Shown one piece after another: positions 42,806 to 52,379 of a stretch of DNA of 64,000 nt. The stretch lies in contig JAAFIW010000004.1 in assembly GCA_013297875.1 (NCBI GenBank), positions 239,521 through 303,520 of the forward strand. Reading direction: 5' to 3'. The position numbers and the translations under genes were made by a program. How positions within the stretch are numbered: the first letter of the stretch is position 1; each line of letters begins with the position of its first letter. The DNA is from Comamonadaceae bacterium. Its GTDB lineage: Bacteria > Pseudomonadota > Gammaproteobacteria > Burkholderiales > Burkholderiaceae_C. The notes below the pieces were generated by a model. It searched no databases and had not been told where the DNA came from. It was given only the letters and a program-made list of their open reading frames with translations.

Positions 42806-43536
42806 GCCAGCTGCGCCAACGCCTTGAACCCCGCCGCAACAAAGGGCACCAGGTCGCTCAAGATAGCTTGTGCATCGCGGGGGGCAGCGGGCGGCTCGCC
42901 TTGCATGGCTTCCCAGCGGCCGGTGTCGGCGCAGACAAACAGCATCGCCGAGACCATGTACAAAAAGCCGTCGGCCAGGCGCTCTTTGGGCATGCTGGGC
43001 AGGGCGCGGGCGAACTCGCCCATGTACAGCGTGGCCACCTGGCTGAAGTGCTGGTTAATCATGTCGGTGCCGCGCGGCGAGTTGGCCAGGCGGCCCATCA
43101 GGCTGGCAAAGTTGCGCCAGCCGGTATCGCCATGGCTGGTGGCTTCCAGCAAGGGCTCTACATATTTGCTGACCAGCACTTCAACCGCAAGGGCCTGGCC
43201 GTTCGAGGCCTCTAGCGCTGCGGCCAGCGAGCGGCTGCGCGCTTCGTTGACCACATCGGCACGGCGTGCCACCACGGCGCTGAACAAGTCGGTTTTGCTG
43301 CCGTAGTGGTAGCCAATGGCAGCGGCTTGCACATGCGCCCCGGTGGCCATGTCGCGGATGGATGCACCGTCGTAGCCGCGCTCGCTGAAAAAAGCTTCGG
43401 CCACATCCAGAATGCGCTGGCGCGTTTGCAGCGAGTCACCACCCGTCGGGCGGCCCACTGGGTTGGCCGCGCTTTTGCGTTGCACGGCAAGCGCGGGGGT
43501 GCGAAGTGTGCTGGCCGGTTTGGCGCGGGGTGGCAT
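42793..43536 (-). CDS. TetR-family transcriptional regulator
   Basis: 247 residues from ATG 43536 (MPPRAKPASTLRT); the frame is open to 43644 only through repeat sequence. The helix-turn-helix is RQRILDVAEAFFSERGYDGA and MATGAHVQAAAIGYHYGSK. The long C-terminal ligand domain (NFASLMGRLANSPRGTDMIN) resembles the CerR/DUF1956-type group. It sits between the Mo-hydroxylase genes and the BKACE gene, so it probably controls one or both. The last residues ANDR and the stop are encoded by a dispersed repeat. Confidence 0.85.
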   Translation of the reverse strand: MPPRAKPASTLRTPALAVQRKSAANPVGRPTGGDSLQTRQRILDVAEAFFSERGYDGASIRDMATGAHVQAAAIGYHYGSKTDLFSAVVARRADVVNEARSRSLAAALEASNGQALAVEVLVSKYVEPLLEATSHGDTGWRNFASLMGRLANSPRGTDMINQHFSQVATLYMGEFARALPSMPKERLADGFLYMVSAMLFVCADTGRWEAMQGEPPAAPRDAQAILSDLVPFVAAGFKALAQLANDR

Positions 43537-43583
43537 GGGGGCGGGGGCGGAGTGGTTTTTTGAGTTTACGCGCGCCGCTGGGT

Positions 43584-43682
43584 GATGACAGATGACTTCG
43601 CCTGCGGCTTCGATGACGTCATGACGGATGGCCAGTTTCATCATTCATCATGGCGACCCGAAGGCCGCGTCATCTGTCATGC
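43584..43682. repeat. ATGACAGATGAC-type palindrome mosaic
   Basis: GATGACAGATGACTTCGCC at the left and CGCGTCATCTGTCATGC at the right. It lies between the Mo-subunit stop and the TetR start. Confidence 0.7.
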
Positions 43683-43687
43683 AGCCA

Positions 43688-46153
43688 TCAAGGCTGCGCC
43701 GCCCGAATCAACTCCCGCAATTTCGACGGGCGAATCGGGATGGTTTGCACCGACACGCCGTATTGCTGCAAGGCATCGTCAATCGCCGACGACAGCGCCG
43801 ATGGCGCACCCAGCCTGCCCCCTTCACCGCCGCCTTTCACCCCGTATTCGGTGTAGGGCGACGGCGTTTCCACGTGGCCCATTTTCAGGTTGTGCGGCAT
43901 GTCGTGCGCCATGGGCATGGCGAACTCGGCGAAGTTGGGGTTCACGAACTGGCCGTTGTCGTCAAAGATGAACTCTTCCGACAGCGTGCTGCCAATGCCG
44001 TTGGCCGTGCCGCCCAGCACCTGGCCGCCCAGGGTAATGGGGTTGACGATGGTGCCGTTGTCGTGCACGGCGGCGTAGTCCAGGATGGCGACCTTGCCGG
44101 TTTGCGCATCCACCTCCACCACCGCAATGTGGCAGACGTGGCCCATCATGGGGTAGAACACGCCCAGGTGTTTGCGCTCGGGGTGGGGCAGGGTGGAGAT
44201 GGGGTGGTCATACACGGCGGTGGTTTCCAGGCCGCTGTCAAATTCCGGCGTGTCGGGGAAGTTCAGGCGAAAAAAGTTGGCCTGAATCGCAATGTCGGCA
44301 ATGCTGACCTGCTTGTCGGCCCCTTTGATGCCGACCGCGCCGTTGCGAAACTCCAGATCATTCGGGTGCGCCTCCAGCAAGTGCCCGCCCAGGAGCTTGA
44401 GCTTGGTTTTGATCTTGATGCTGGCGCTCACGCAGGCCCCGGCAATCATGGTGGTGAAGCGGCTGCCTTGCGGGCCTACTCCGTTAAAGCCCGAGTGCGT
44501 GTCGGCATAGCCCACGATGATGTCGCTCATGGGCACGGTGAACTGCTCGGCCAGAATTTGCGTGACGATGGTTTCCGGGCTGTTGCCGATGAACACGGCG
44601 TTCAAGGTGGCAAAAATCTTGCCGGTGGGGTCAACCCGCAGCGACATGCCCTCGGGCGTGCTGGTCAGCGTGAAGCCGGGTGTGGCCCGGTTGTTCAGCG
44701 ACCACCACTCAGTGGGGCCATAGACGCTGCGCTCCTGGCAGGTGGCCACGCCCACACCCACACAGCGGCCTTGTGCGCGCAGGTCAGCGGCCTTTTTCTT
44801 CCAGGCGTCATAGCCAATCAGGCTTTGCGCTTGGCGCAGCACTTCCTGGTAATTGCCGCTGTCATACAGGTTGCCGGTGGCAATCACATACGGAAATTCA
44901 TTCGGCTGAATCATGTTCATCAGCCGCAGGGCGACGGGGTCCATCTTGAGTTCTTTGGCGGCGGCATCAGTCATGCGCTCCATGACCCAGTTGGTCACTT
45001 CCGAGCCAAAACCGCGGTAGGGGCCTTGCTGGCATTTGTTGGTGAGCACCGCCATCAAGCGCATGCCAAACGAGTTGATTTTGTAAGGCCCGGTGACCTG
45101 GGCCATGGCGTTGCCGTTGGTGCCCACACCAAACTGCAAATACGCGCCGTAGTCGTCGTACATCTTGAAGCGCATCGACAGCATCTTGCCGTCTTTGGCA
45201 AGGGCCAGCTCGGCTTCGTACAGGCGGTCGCTGCCGTGCGAGTCGGAGTTGGTGAAGTGCTCCAGCCGGTCTTCGATGTACTTGACGGGCCGACCACTCA
45301 AGCGGGCCAACGCCGAGGTGAGCACAATGATTTTGTGGGTGAACACCTTGGAGCCAAAGCTGCCGCCGGTGGTCACCGGCACCATGCTCAGCTGGGTGGT
45401 GGCGATCTTCAGCGAGCCCGCAATCACAAACGGAATGAAGTTCGAAAAATTGGTGTTGCAGTGAATTTTGTAGCCACCGGTGACTGGGTCTACCTGTGAG
45501 ATGCAGCCGCTGGTTTCGATGGCCTGGGCGCTGGAGCGCCCCCAGCGCAGGCGGCGCTTGACGATGTGGTCGGCACGGGCAAAGTCTTCGTCTACCGGGC
45601 CGAACTGGAAAGACTCGTCCAGCGCGCAATTGCTGGCCCGGTCGGCGGGGTGAATGACGGCGTCGCCGGTGGCGGCCATCGAGGCTTCGATGTCCACATT
45701 GGCCGGCAAAATTTCATACTCCACCTCCACCAAATCGGCTGCGTCTTCGGCGATGTAGCGGTCTTTGGCGACGATGGCGCACACCACTTCGCCCACATGG
45801 CGCACCTTGTCAATGGCCATGGCACGCTGCGTGACCGGTGGGCTGGCAAAGCTGGGGCAGGGGTCGACCACGGTGGCCACATCGGTGCCCACGTACACGC
45901 CGATCACGCCGGGCAGCGCGCGGGCTTTGGAGGTGTCAATCGAGATGATTTTGGCGTGTGCATGCGGGCTGCGCACGGTGGCGGCATGCATCATGTTGGG
46001 CACGGAAATGTCGTCGATGTAGTTGCCCTTGCCCAGCAGCAGGCGGCGGTCTTCCAGGCGTTTGACGCTTTTGCCAATCCATTTCAGGTCTTGGCCGGGG
46101 GCTTCGCGCTGGCGACTTTTGGGCAGGACGATGGAGTCGAGATGTGAGCTCAT
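43688..46153 (-). CDS. Molybdenum-hydroxylase large subunit (xanthine dehydrogenase/CoxL family)
   Basis: 821 residues from ATG 46153, with GGAG nine bases upstream. N-terminal domain: GKSVKRLEDRRLLLGKGNYI, MMHAATVRSPHAHA. Mo-binding domains: TTGGSFGSKVFTH near residue 255, QGPYRGFGSEVTN near 370, and catalytic Glu in GVKGGGEGGRLGA near 785. The CODH form I loop (AYxCSFR) is absent, so CO is not the substrate; this is a form II-like hydroxylase acting on a heterocycle or aldehyde. It is the last gene of the SMP-30/FAD/2Fe-2S/Mo operon. Confidence 0.88.
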   Translation of the reverse strand: MSSHLDSIVLPKSRQREAPGQDLKWIGKSVKRLEDRRLLLGKGNYIDDISVPNMMHAATVRSPHAHAKIISIDTSKARALPGVIGVYVGTDVATVVDPCPSFASPPVTQRAMAIDKVRHVGEVVCAIVAKDRYIAEDAADLVEVEYEILPANVDIEASMAATGDAVIHPADRASNCALDESFQFGPVDEDFARADHIVKRRLRWGRSSAQAIETSGCISQVDPVTGGYKIHCNTNFSNFIPFVIAGSLKIATTQLSMVPVTTGGSFGSKVFTHKIIVLTSALARLSGRPVKYIEDRLEHFTNSDSHGSDRLYEAELALAKDGKMLSMRFKMYDDYGAYLQFGVGTNGNAMAQVTGPYKINSFGMRLMAVLTNKCQQGPYRGFGSEVTNWVMERMTDAAAKELKMDPVALRLMNMIQPNEFPYVIATGNLYDSGNYQEVLRQAQSLIGYDAWKKKAADLRAQGRCVGVGVATCQERSVYGPTEWWSLNNRATPGFTLTSTPEGMSLRVDPTGKIFATLNAVFIGNSPETIVTQILAEQFTVPMSDIIVGYADTHSGFNGVGPQGSRFTTMIAGACVSASIKIKTKLKLLGGHLLEAHPNDLEFRNGAVGIKGADKQVSIADIAIQANFFRLNFPDTPEFDSGLETTAVYDHPISTLPHPERKHLGVFYPMMGHVCHIAVVEVDAQTGKVAILDYAAVHDNGTIVNPITLGGQVLGGTANGIGSTLSEEFIFDDNGQFVNPNFAEFAMPMAHDMPHNLKMGHVETPSPYTEYGVKGGGEGGRLGAPSALSSAIDDALQQYGVSVQTIPIRPSKLRELIRAAQP

Positions 46154-46176
46154 GGGGTGTGTCTCCAAAGGTGGGG

Positions 46177-46671
46177 TCAGGCCGCAGCCATTGTGTTAAG
46201 GGCGCGCATCTTGGCACCCGCCGAGCGCACGGCGTTCACGATGTAGGTGTAGCCGGTGCAGCGGCACAGGTTGCCCGAAATGGCTTCGCGGATCTCGTCG
46301 TCGCTCGGGTCGGGGTTGTTGCTCAGCAGCTCGTAGGCCATCATCAACATGCCCGGTGTGCAAAAGCCGCACTGCAGGCCGTGCTCTTCCCAGAAGGCTT
46401 CTTGAATCGGGTGCAATGCGCTTCCATCACTGAGACCTTCGATGGTCTTGATCTGCGCGCCATCGGCCTGCACCGCAAACATCAGGCACGAGCGCGCGGC
46501 CCGGCCATCCACCACCACCGTGCACGAACCGCACACGCCGTGTTCACAGCCCACATGCGTGCCGGGCAGGCCCAGGTCGTGGCGCAGGCAATCGCTGAGC
46601 AACATGCGCGAGCTGACCTCGGTGTTGCAGGTTTGGCCGTTCACCACCATGGAAAGGGGAATTGTTTTCAT
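46177..46671 (-). CDS. Molybdenum-hydroxylase 2Fe-2S subunit (CoxS family)
   Basis: 164 residues. Plant-type 2Fe-2S cluster CEHGVCGSCTV with a further Cys in ARSCLMFA; second cluster QCGFCTPGMLM and NLCRCTGYTYI. It passes electrons from the Mo subunit to the FAD subunit. It is 23 bp from the Mo-subunit start and 33 bp from the FAD-subunit stop, forming one operon. Confidence 0.92.
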   Translation of the reverse strand: MKTIPLSMVVNGQTCNTEVSSRMLLSDCLRHDLGLPGTHVGCEHGVCGSCTVVVDGRAARSCLMFAVQADGAQIKTIEGLSDGSALHPIQEAFWEEHGLQCGFCTPGMLMMAYELLSNNPDPSDDEIREAISGNLCRCTGYTYIVNAVRSAGAKMRALNTMAAA

Positions 46672-46704
46672 CGTGTCTCCGTGTGTGTTGTGTGGAGGAG
46701 GTGT

Positions 46705-47568
46705 TCAAGCTGGCAGCGCGGCGGCCTGCGCCAACGTGCGGGAGACCAGGGTGCGCAGCAAATCGCGGCGGTACTGGGCGCTGTTGGCTACGTCGCCAAA
46801 CGGCTCGATCTTGTCGTAGGCCAGTTGCCCGGCCTGGTCGCAGGTGGCTTGTGTGGCGGGTTGGCCGTTCACGGTTTTTTCAATGTCTGCCAGGCGAACT
46901 GCACAGCTGCCAATGCCCGCTGCTGACAGGGCCACTTGCGTGAATTTGCCAGCGCTGACCGTGGCCAGGCAGGCCACGACCACCCAGGCATAGTCGCCCT
47001 TGCGCATGCTGACTTCCATGAAGCCAAAAGTCTGGCCGGGTGGGGCAATGGGCACGCGCACCTCCACCAGCATTTCGTCGGGCTTCACCGCGGTTTCATA
47101 CAGACCTAAAAAGAAATCGGCCGCGGCGACCTTGCGGGTTTGCGCCTTGCTTTTGAGCACCATGGTGGCACCGCAGGCCAGCATGATGGCGGGCATCTCG
47201 GAGGCCGGGTCGCAGTGGCACAGGTTGCCGCACAAGGTGCCGCGGTTGCGCACCGCGGCATGAGCAATCCACTCGTACGCAGCATGCATCAGCGGTGCAT
47301 GTTTGGCCACCAGGGCCGAGTCTTTCACATCCGCATGGCGGGCCAGTGCGCCGATGGCGATCTCGCTGCCCTCCAGGCGGACGTAGTTCAGATCGGGCAG
47401 GCGGTTGATGTCGATCAAGCGCTCGGGCTTGGCCAGGCGAAAGTTCATCATCGGCACCAGGCTTTGGCCACCGGCCAGAATTTTGGTGTCGCTGTGGTTC
47501 TCGGCCAGCAAGGCCAATACCGCGTCCATCGACTGCGGGCGTTCATACACAAAGGGGGCGGGTTTCAT
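46705..47568 (-). CDS. Molybdenum-hydroxylase FAD subunit (CoxM family)
   Basis: 287 residues. FAD-binding motifs are AGGQSLVPMMNFRLAKPERL near residue 32 and RNRGTLCGNLCHCDPASEMP near 108. The C-terminal CO-dehydrogenase flavoprotein domain follows (VVACLATVSAGKFTQVALSAAG). It receives electrons from the 2Fe-2S subunit. CHCDPAS replaces the more common AHADPAS, a minor variation. It is downstream of the SMP-30 gene by 38 bp. Confidence 0.9.
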   Translation of the reverse strand: MKPAPFVYERPQSMDAVLALLAENHSDTKILAGGQSLVPMMNFRLAKPERLIDINRLPDLNYVRLEGSEIAIGALARHADVKDSALVAKHAPLMHAAYEWIAHAAVRNRGTLCGNLCHCDPASEMPAIMLACGATMVLKSKAQTRKVAAADFFLGLYETAVKPDEMLVEVRVPIAPPGQTFGFMEVSMRKGDYAWVVVACLATVSAGKFTQVALSAAGIGSCAVRLADIEKTVNGQPATQATCDQAGQLAYDKIEPFGDVANSAQYRRDLLRTLVSRTLAQAAALPA

Positions 47569-47606
47569 CGTGTCTCCTGGTCGTTAGGTTATGTCTGTCG
47601 CTGTGG

Positions 47607-48524
47607 TCAACCGGCAAATTGCGGCTCTAGCAGGCCCTTGATGCCCAAGCCTGTGATGCGGAACAAGGCACCCGCCGCAAACTGGGGCTTGACTTCCACC
47701 GCAAAGTGCTCGTGCGCGGCAGGGTGCGACACGCGGGCCATCGAGGTCACATAGATTTCATCGAGCGCGTCGCCGCCAAACATCACGCTGGTGATGTTGC
47801 GCACCGGCATGCCAATCACGCGGTCCACCGTGCCATCGGGCGCGTAGCGCACCAGCTCACCGGCAATCACGCGGGCGTTCCAAACGTAGCCTTCGGCATC
47901 GACCGTGGAGCCATCGGCAAAGCCCGCGTCGTGGCGCAAGTCTCTGAACACGCGGCGGTTCGCAAGCTGGCCGGTGGCAAGGTCGTAGTCATAGGCCCAC
48001 ATCTCTTTTTGGAAGGTGTCGGCAAAGTAAAAGGTCTTGTCATCAGGGCTCCAGCAGGGGCCGTTGGAGCAGATGATGCCGTTGTCGACCTGGGTCACCG
48101 ACAGGTCGGTGTCCAGCCGCCACAGGCCGCAAATGCCCAGCTCCTCCTTGTCATCCATGCCGCCAGCAAAAAACCGCCCACGCCGGTCGCACTTGCCATC
48201 GTTCAGGCGCGCGCGGCCGCCGTGGGTGTCAACTTTGGCGATCACATCCATCGCCCCCGAATCGAAATCAAAGGTGTAAAAACCGTCGCTGGCGGCCAGC
48301 ACCGCGCCGCCCTGTGTGCGCAAAGCCATGGCGCCAATTTCCTGGTTGATCGACCAGTTATGCGTCTGCCCGGTGCGCGGGTTCAAGCGCCAAATGGTGG
48401 GCTTGCCCACTCGGTTGCCAGTGCAATCAAGCCAATACAACAGGCCCTGCGCGCTGTCCCACACGGGGCCTTCGCCCAGGTGGTTGTCGCACTGCAAAAC
48501 GCATTCAATCGAAAAACTGCTCAT
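47607..48524 (-). CDS. SMP-30/gluconolactonase-family hydrolase
   Basis: 305 residues. Beta-propeller motifs: GEGPVWDSAQGLLYWLD with metal-ligand Glu near residue 18, RLNDGKCDRRGRFFAGGMD, NGPCWSPDDKTFYFADT with the Asn ligand, and DGSTVDAEGYVWNARV. The family opens lactones with a divalent metal. As first gene of the Mo-hydroxylase operon it may hydrolyse a lactone or lactam-like product made by the hydroxylase; that role is inferred from position. It is divergent from lolC with 183 bp between. Confidence 0.85.
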   Translation of the reverse strand: MSSFSIECVLQCDNHLGEGPVWDSAQGLLYWLDCTGNRVGKPTIWRLNPRTGQTHNWSINQEIGAMALRTQGGAVLAASDGFYTFDFDSGAMDVIAKVDTHGGRARLNDGKCDRRGRFFAGGMDDKEELGICGLWRLDTDLSVTQVDNGIICSNGPCWSPDDKTFYFADTFQKEMWAYDYDLATGQLANRRVFRDLRHDAGFADGSTVDAEGYVWNARVIAGELVRYAPDGTVDRVIGMPVRNITSVMFGGDALDEIYVTSMARVSHPAAHEHFAVEVKPQFAAGALFRITGLGIKGLLEPQFAG

Positions 48525-48707
48525 ACCGTTTCACAGAAGGTTCTTAAATAATTAGACGTATGATGAATTTAATAAACAGACGTGACACTAGGACTTACCC
48601 TTGCGTTTGAGATGGGGCGACGAGCGGGTAGGCGAAGGGGTTTGAGCAGCAGGCGCTACGATGCGAGCCCGCCTTCGCTGGTTGCCAGCATTCCCAACTT
48701 TTCCCGC

Positions 48708-49973
48708 ATGCAATTTCCCTACGAACTGTCTTTAGGCTGGCGCTACACCCGCGCGGGCCGTGCCACGCGGCGCAACGGCTTCATCTCGTTTATCTCGGGC
48801 GTGTCCATGCTGGGCATTGCGCTGGGTGTGGCGGCGCTGATCATCGTATTGAGCGTGATGAACGGCTTTCAAAAAGAGGTGCGCGACCGCATGCTCAGCG
48901 TGGTCTCGCACATTGAAATTTCGGCGCGTGGTGGCGCGGCGCTGCCCGATGTGGCGCGCACCTTGGCCGAAGCCAAGGCCAACCCGCAAGTCATCGGTGC
49001 TGCACCTTTTATAGCGGCCCAAGGCCTGTTGGCAAGGGGTGAGGACATGAAGGGCACCATCGTGCGCGGCATAGACCCGGCGCGTGAACCCGAGGTGACC
49101 GATCTGGCCATCACCTTGCGCAACACGGGCCTGAACCGCCTGGTACCCGGTGACTTTGGCATCGTGCTCGGTGGCGAGTTGGCGCGCAACCTGGGCGTGC
49201 GCGAGGGTGACAAGGTGACGCTGATTGCCCCCAGCGGGCAGGTTACGCCCGCCGGTGTGCTGCCGCGGCTGAAGCAGATGACGGTGGTGGGCACCTTCGA
49301 CTCCGGCCACTTTGAATACGACTCGGCCCTGGTGCTGATGCATGTAGACGATGCTGCCCGCATCTTTCGCCTGGAAGGGCCTACTGGCGTGCGCCTGAAG
49401 CTGAAAGACTTGCACCAGGCACGGCTGGTGGCGCTTGAGTTGGCCGGCAACCTGACCGGGGGCAATCAAGAACTGTTGATCCGTGACTGGACGCGCCAGA
49501 ACCGTACCTGGTTTGCCGCCGTGCAGCTGGAAAAACGCATGATGTTCATCATCCTCACGCTCATCGTGGCGGTGGCGGCGTTCAACCTGGTGAGCACGCT
49601 GGTGATGACGGTGACCGACAAGCGCGCCGACATCGCCATTCTGCGCACCCTGGGCGCCAGCCCGCCCAGCATCATGGCGATTTTTGTGGTGCAAGGTGCG
49701 CTGGTCGGCGTGATTGGTACCTTGGCCGGGCTGGTGCTGGGCCTGGGCATTGCGTTCAACATCAGCACCATCGTGCCGGCCATTGAAAAGTTTTTGGGTG
49801 CCACGTTTTTGCCGCAAGACATTTACCTGATCAGCCGCATGCCCAGCGAGCCGCTGCTGAGTGACATCTTGCCCGTGGCCGTGATTGCGCTGGTGCTGGC
49901 CTTCATCGCCACGCTGTACCCGAGCTGGCGCGCCAGCCGCATCAACCCGGCGGAGGCTTTGCGCTATGAATAA
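48708..49973 (+). CDS. lolC: Lipoprotein-releasing ABC transporter permease (LolC/E)
   Basis: 421 residues from ATG 48708 ([17 protein letters not shown]); the frame is open back to 48582 but without family similarity. One N-terminal membrane segment ([20 protein letters not shown]), a MacB-like periplasmic domain, and three C-terminal segments with the LolCE motif [20 protein letters not shown]. It extracts lipoproteins from the inner membrane together with LolD. The stop overlaps lolD by 8 bp. LolC and LolE cannot be told apart here, and a single subunit type is likely. Confidence 0.9.
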   Translation: MQFPYELSLGWRYTRAGRATRRNGFISFISGVSMLGIALGVAALIIVLSVMNGFQKEVRDRMLSVVSHIEISARGGAALPDVARTLAEAKANPQVIGAAPFIAAQGLLARGEDMKGTIVRGIDPAREPEVTDLAITLRNTGLNRLVPGDFGIVLGGELARNLGVREGDKVTLIAPSGQVTPAGVLPRLKQMTVVGTFDSGHFEYDSALVLMHVDDAARIFRLEGPTGVRLKLKDLHQARLVALELAGNLTGGNQELLIRDWTRQNRTWFAAVQLEKRMMFIILTLIVAVAAFNLVSTLVMTVTDKRADIAILRTLGASPPSIMAIFVVQGALVGVIGTLAGLVLGLGIAFNISTIVPAIEKFLGATFLPQDIYLISRMPSEPLLSDILPVAVIALVLAFIATLYPSWRASRINPAEALRYE

Positions 49974-50718
49974 TGAATTTCTCCCTCTCCCGCTGGGAGA
50001 GGGCAGGGGTGAGGGCTCTTCGTCCGCCGCGCATCCCAATTCAACCCCCGTCCTCCAAGCCACCGCCCTCACCAAACGTTTCACCGAAGGCCGCCTGGAT
50101 GTGAGCGTGCTGCAAGGCATAGACCTGACCGTGCGCACCGGCGAAACCCTGGCCATCGTCGGCGCATCGGGCTCCGGCAAAAGCACCCTGCTGCACCTGC
50201 TGGGCGGGCTGGACGCGCCCACCAGCGGCAGCGTGCATTTGAAAGGCCAGGCGCTGTCCAAACTCAACGCCACGCAGCAGGGCAACCTGCGCAACCTCCA
50301 CCTGGGCTTCGTCTACCAGTTTCACCACCTGCTGCCCGAGTTCAGCGCGCTCGACAATGTGGCCATGCCGTTGAAGATTCGCCGTCTAGCCCAGGTAGAA
50401 TCTGCTCAAGCAGCTACAAAAATACTAGCAAGCGTGGGCTTGAGTGACCGCCTGCACCACCGCCCCGCCGAGCTCTCAGGCGGCGAGCGCCAGCGCGTGG
50501 CCATTGCCCGCGCCCTGGTCACGCAGCCCGCCTGCGTGCTCGCAGACGAACCCACCGGCAACCTGGATCGCAGCACCGCAGACGGCGTGTTCGAGTTGAT
50601 GCTGCAACTGGCCCGCGACGTGGGCACGGCTTTCATCGTGGTCACCCACGACGAGGCGCTGGCCGCGCGCTGCGGGCGCATGCTGCGGCTGACGCAGGGG
50701 ACATTGGCACCGGGCTAG
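49966..50718 (+). CDS. lolD: Lipoprotein-releasing ABC transporter ATPase LolD
   Basis: 250 residues from ATG 49966, inside the lolC stop region. Walker [17 protein letters not shown] near residue 65, LolD-type [18 protein letters not shown], signature [15 protein letters not shown], Walker [12 protein letters not shown], and VVTHDEAL. The N-terminal extension [20 protein letters not shown] is encoded by a CCTCTCCC-type repeat. Residues about 136-155 ([17 protein letters not shown]) are encoded by a GCTTGAGCA element in the helical domain before the signature, apparently without length change. Confidence 0.92.
   Translation: MNNEFLPLPLGEGRGEGSSSAAHPNSTPVLQATALTKRFTEGRLDVSVLQGIDLTVRTGETLAIVGASGSGKSTLLHLLGGLDAPTSGSVHLKGQALSKLNATQQGNLRNLHLGFVYQFHHLLPEFSALDNVAMPLKIRRLAQVESAQAATKILASVGLSDRLHHRPAELSGGERQRVAIARALVTQPACVLADEPTGNLDRSTADGVFELMLQLARDVGTAFIVVTHDEALAARCGRMLRLTQGTLAPG
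49979..50016. repeat. CCTCTCCC-type palindrome at the lolD 5' end
   Basis: CCCTCTCCCGCTGGGAGAGG then GCAGGGGTGAGGG. It is read in frame directly after the lolD start. Confidence 0.85.
50374..50430 (-). repeat. GCTTGAGCA element, copy 18, inside lolD
   Basis: CGCCGTCTAGCCCAGGTAGA then ATCTGCTCAAGCAGCTACAA and ATACTAGCA. Read as [15 protein letters not shown]. Confidence 0.88.
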
Positions 50719-50735
50719 CAGCCCATTTTCTATCT

Positions 50736-50788
50736 AAAATCGGCGCTAGTGAACACCCAGAGGGCACAAGCAGCTATCAAAATTGAAG
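50736..50788 (-). repeat. GCTTGAGCA element, copy 19
   Basis: AAAATCGGCGCTAGTGAACA then GGCACAAGCAGCTATCAAAA and TTGAAGC. Its middle is diverged. It lies directly upstream of the methyltransferase-like gene. Confidence 0.65.
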
Positions 50789-50815
50789 CAAATCACGTAC
50801 CCAAGCGAGACCCCC

Positions 50816-52351
50816 ATGGACACCTGGACTGAAGGTTATGTATCGGACATTGACTACACCTACGGCTACTACCCCGACCTGAATCCCCTGCGGGTCCGGC
50901 TGGCTTTTCTGAACAGCGGCCTGGCGTTTCCGCAGGTGGGCACGGCCTGCGAGTTGGGTTTTGGGCAGGGCCTGAGCGTCAACCTGCACGCCGCAGCGTC
51001 GACCGTGCAATGGCATGGCACCGACTTCAACCCCTCGCAGGCCGGTTTTGCACAGGAAGTAGCCGCTGCCGCGGGCTCCAGCGCCCGCTTGCTGAGCGAC
51101 GCTTTCGCTGACTTTTGCAACCGCACCGATCTGCCGGACTTTGATTACATTGGCCTGCACGGCATCTGGAGCTGGGTATCAGACGCCAACCGAAGCCTGA
51201 TGGTGGACTTTGTCCGCCGCAAACTCAAAGTGGGCGGCGTGCTGTACATCAGCTACAACACCATGCCTGGCTGGGCCAACAGCGCACCGGTGCGCAAGCT
51301 GCTGACCGACTACACCGCCAGCATGAACACCGTGGGTGAGGGCCAGGTCAGCCGGGTCAATTCGGCGCTGGAATTCGTTGGCAAGCTGATGGCGGTGAAC
51401 CCGGCCTACCTGGCTGCCAACCCGCAGGTTCAGCAAAAGGTTGAGGCCTTGGCCAAGCAGAACCGCAACTACCTGGCGCACGAATATTTCAACCGCGACT
51501 GGAGCCCCATGTATTTCAGCGACGTGGCCCAGTGGTTGGGCCCTGCCAAGCTGAGTTTTGCCTGCTCAGCCACCTGGCTGGATCACATGGACGCGTTAAA
51601 CCTGACACCGGCGCAGCAAACCCTGCGCGCCAGCATTCCCGACCCGGTGCTCAGCCAGACGGTGCGCGACTTTCTGGTCAACCAGCAGTTTCGCAAAGAT
51701 TACTGGATCAAAGGCCCGCGCAAGCTTTCTGGTTTTGACCAGGCCCAGGCGCTGCGCCAGCAGCGTGTGGTGCTGGTGGCCCACCGCAGCGAGGTGAGCC
51801 TGAAGATCAAGAGCCTGGTCGGCGAAGCTGACTTGAATCAATCCATTTACGCCCCGGTGCTGGACGCCCTGGCCGACCATCAGCCCGCCACGCTGGCACA
51901 GCTGGAAAGCAAGCTGACCGGCAAGGGCATTGGCTTTGGCCAACTGGTGCAAGCCACGGTGGTGCTGTGCGGCCTGGGCAAACTCGAACCCGCTCAAGAC
52001 GAAGGGGCGGCTGCGTCTGCCCGCCGCTGCACCGACCCCCTGAACCAGTGGCTGCTGCAAAAAGCGCAGGGCAGCGCCGAGCTGAGCTACATGGCAAGCC
52101 CGGTGACAGGTGGTGGCATTTTTGTGGGCCGCATTGCGCAGCTGTTTCTGCTGGCGCTGGGCGAGGGCATTAACACGCAAGCCGGTTGGGTGGACTTTGC
52201 CTGGAAGCTGCTGTCTGCGCAGGGGCAAAAAATCGTTAAAGACGGCAAAACCATGGAAACCGCAGAAGAGAACCTTGCTGAAATGCGCGTGATGGCACAG
52301 GCGTTTGAGCAAAAACAGTTGCCGGTTTTGCGGGCTTTGCAGGTGGTGTGA
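50816..52351 (+). CDS. SAM-dependent methyltransferase with methyltransferase regulatory domain
   Basis: 511 residues from ATG 50816 (MDTWTEGYVSDIDYTYGYY); an upstream TTG in frame (50783) belongs to a repeat. The N-terminal Rossmann methyltransferase domain has CELGFGQGLSVNLHAA as SAM loop, then GTDFNPSQAG and DYIGLHGIWSWV. From about residue 230 the MethyTransf_Reg-type domain follows (HEYFNRDWSPMYFSDVAQWL, FLVNQQFRKDYWIKG). In other genomes such proteins are tied to glycan or surface modification, but the substrate is unknown. It is separated from lolD by about 100 bp. Confidence 0.8.
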   Translation: MDTWTEGYVSDIDYTYGYYPDLNPLRVRLAFLNSGLAFPQVGTACELGFGQGLSVNLHAAASTVQWHGTDFNPSQAGFAQEVAAAAGSSARLLSDAFADFCNRTDLPDFDYIGLHGIWSWVSDANRSLMVDFVRRKLKVGGVLYISYNTMPGWANSAPVRKLLTDYTASMNTVGEGQVSRVNSALEFVGKLMAVNPAYLAANPQVQQKVEALAKQNRNYLAHEYFNRDWSPMYFSDVAQWLGPAKLSFACSATWLDHMDALNLTPAQQTLRASIPDPVLSQTVRDFLVNQQFRKDYWIKGPRKLSGFDQAQALRQQRVVLVAHRSEVSLKIKSLVGEADLNQSIYAPVLDALADHQPATLAQLESKLTGKGIGFGQLVQATVVLCGLGKLEPAQDEGAAASARRCTDPLNQWLLQKAQGSAELSYMASPVTGGGIFVGRIAQLFLLALGEGINTQAGWVDFAWKLLSAQGQKIVKDGKTMETAEENLAEMRVMAQAFEQKQLPVLRALQVV

Positions 52352-52379
52352 CGGCGAGCATCGTGGGCCGTCGCTGGCG

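Noticed and set aside
43688..46153. Aerobic CO dehydrogenase large subunit
   Set aside because: The form I active-site loop with the Cu-binding Cys (AYxCSFR) is not present; the region reads QGPYRGFGS.
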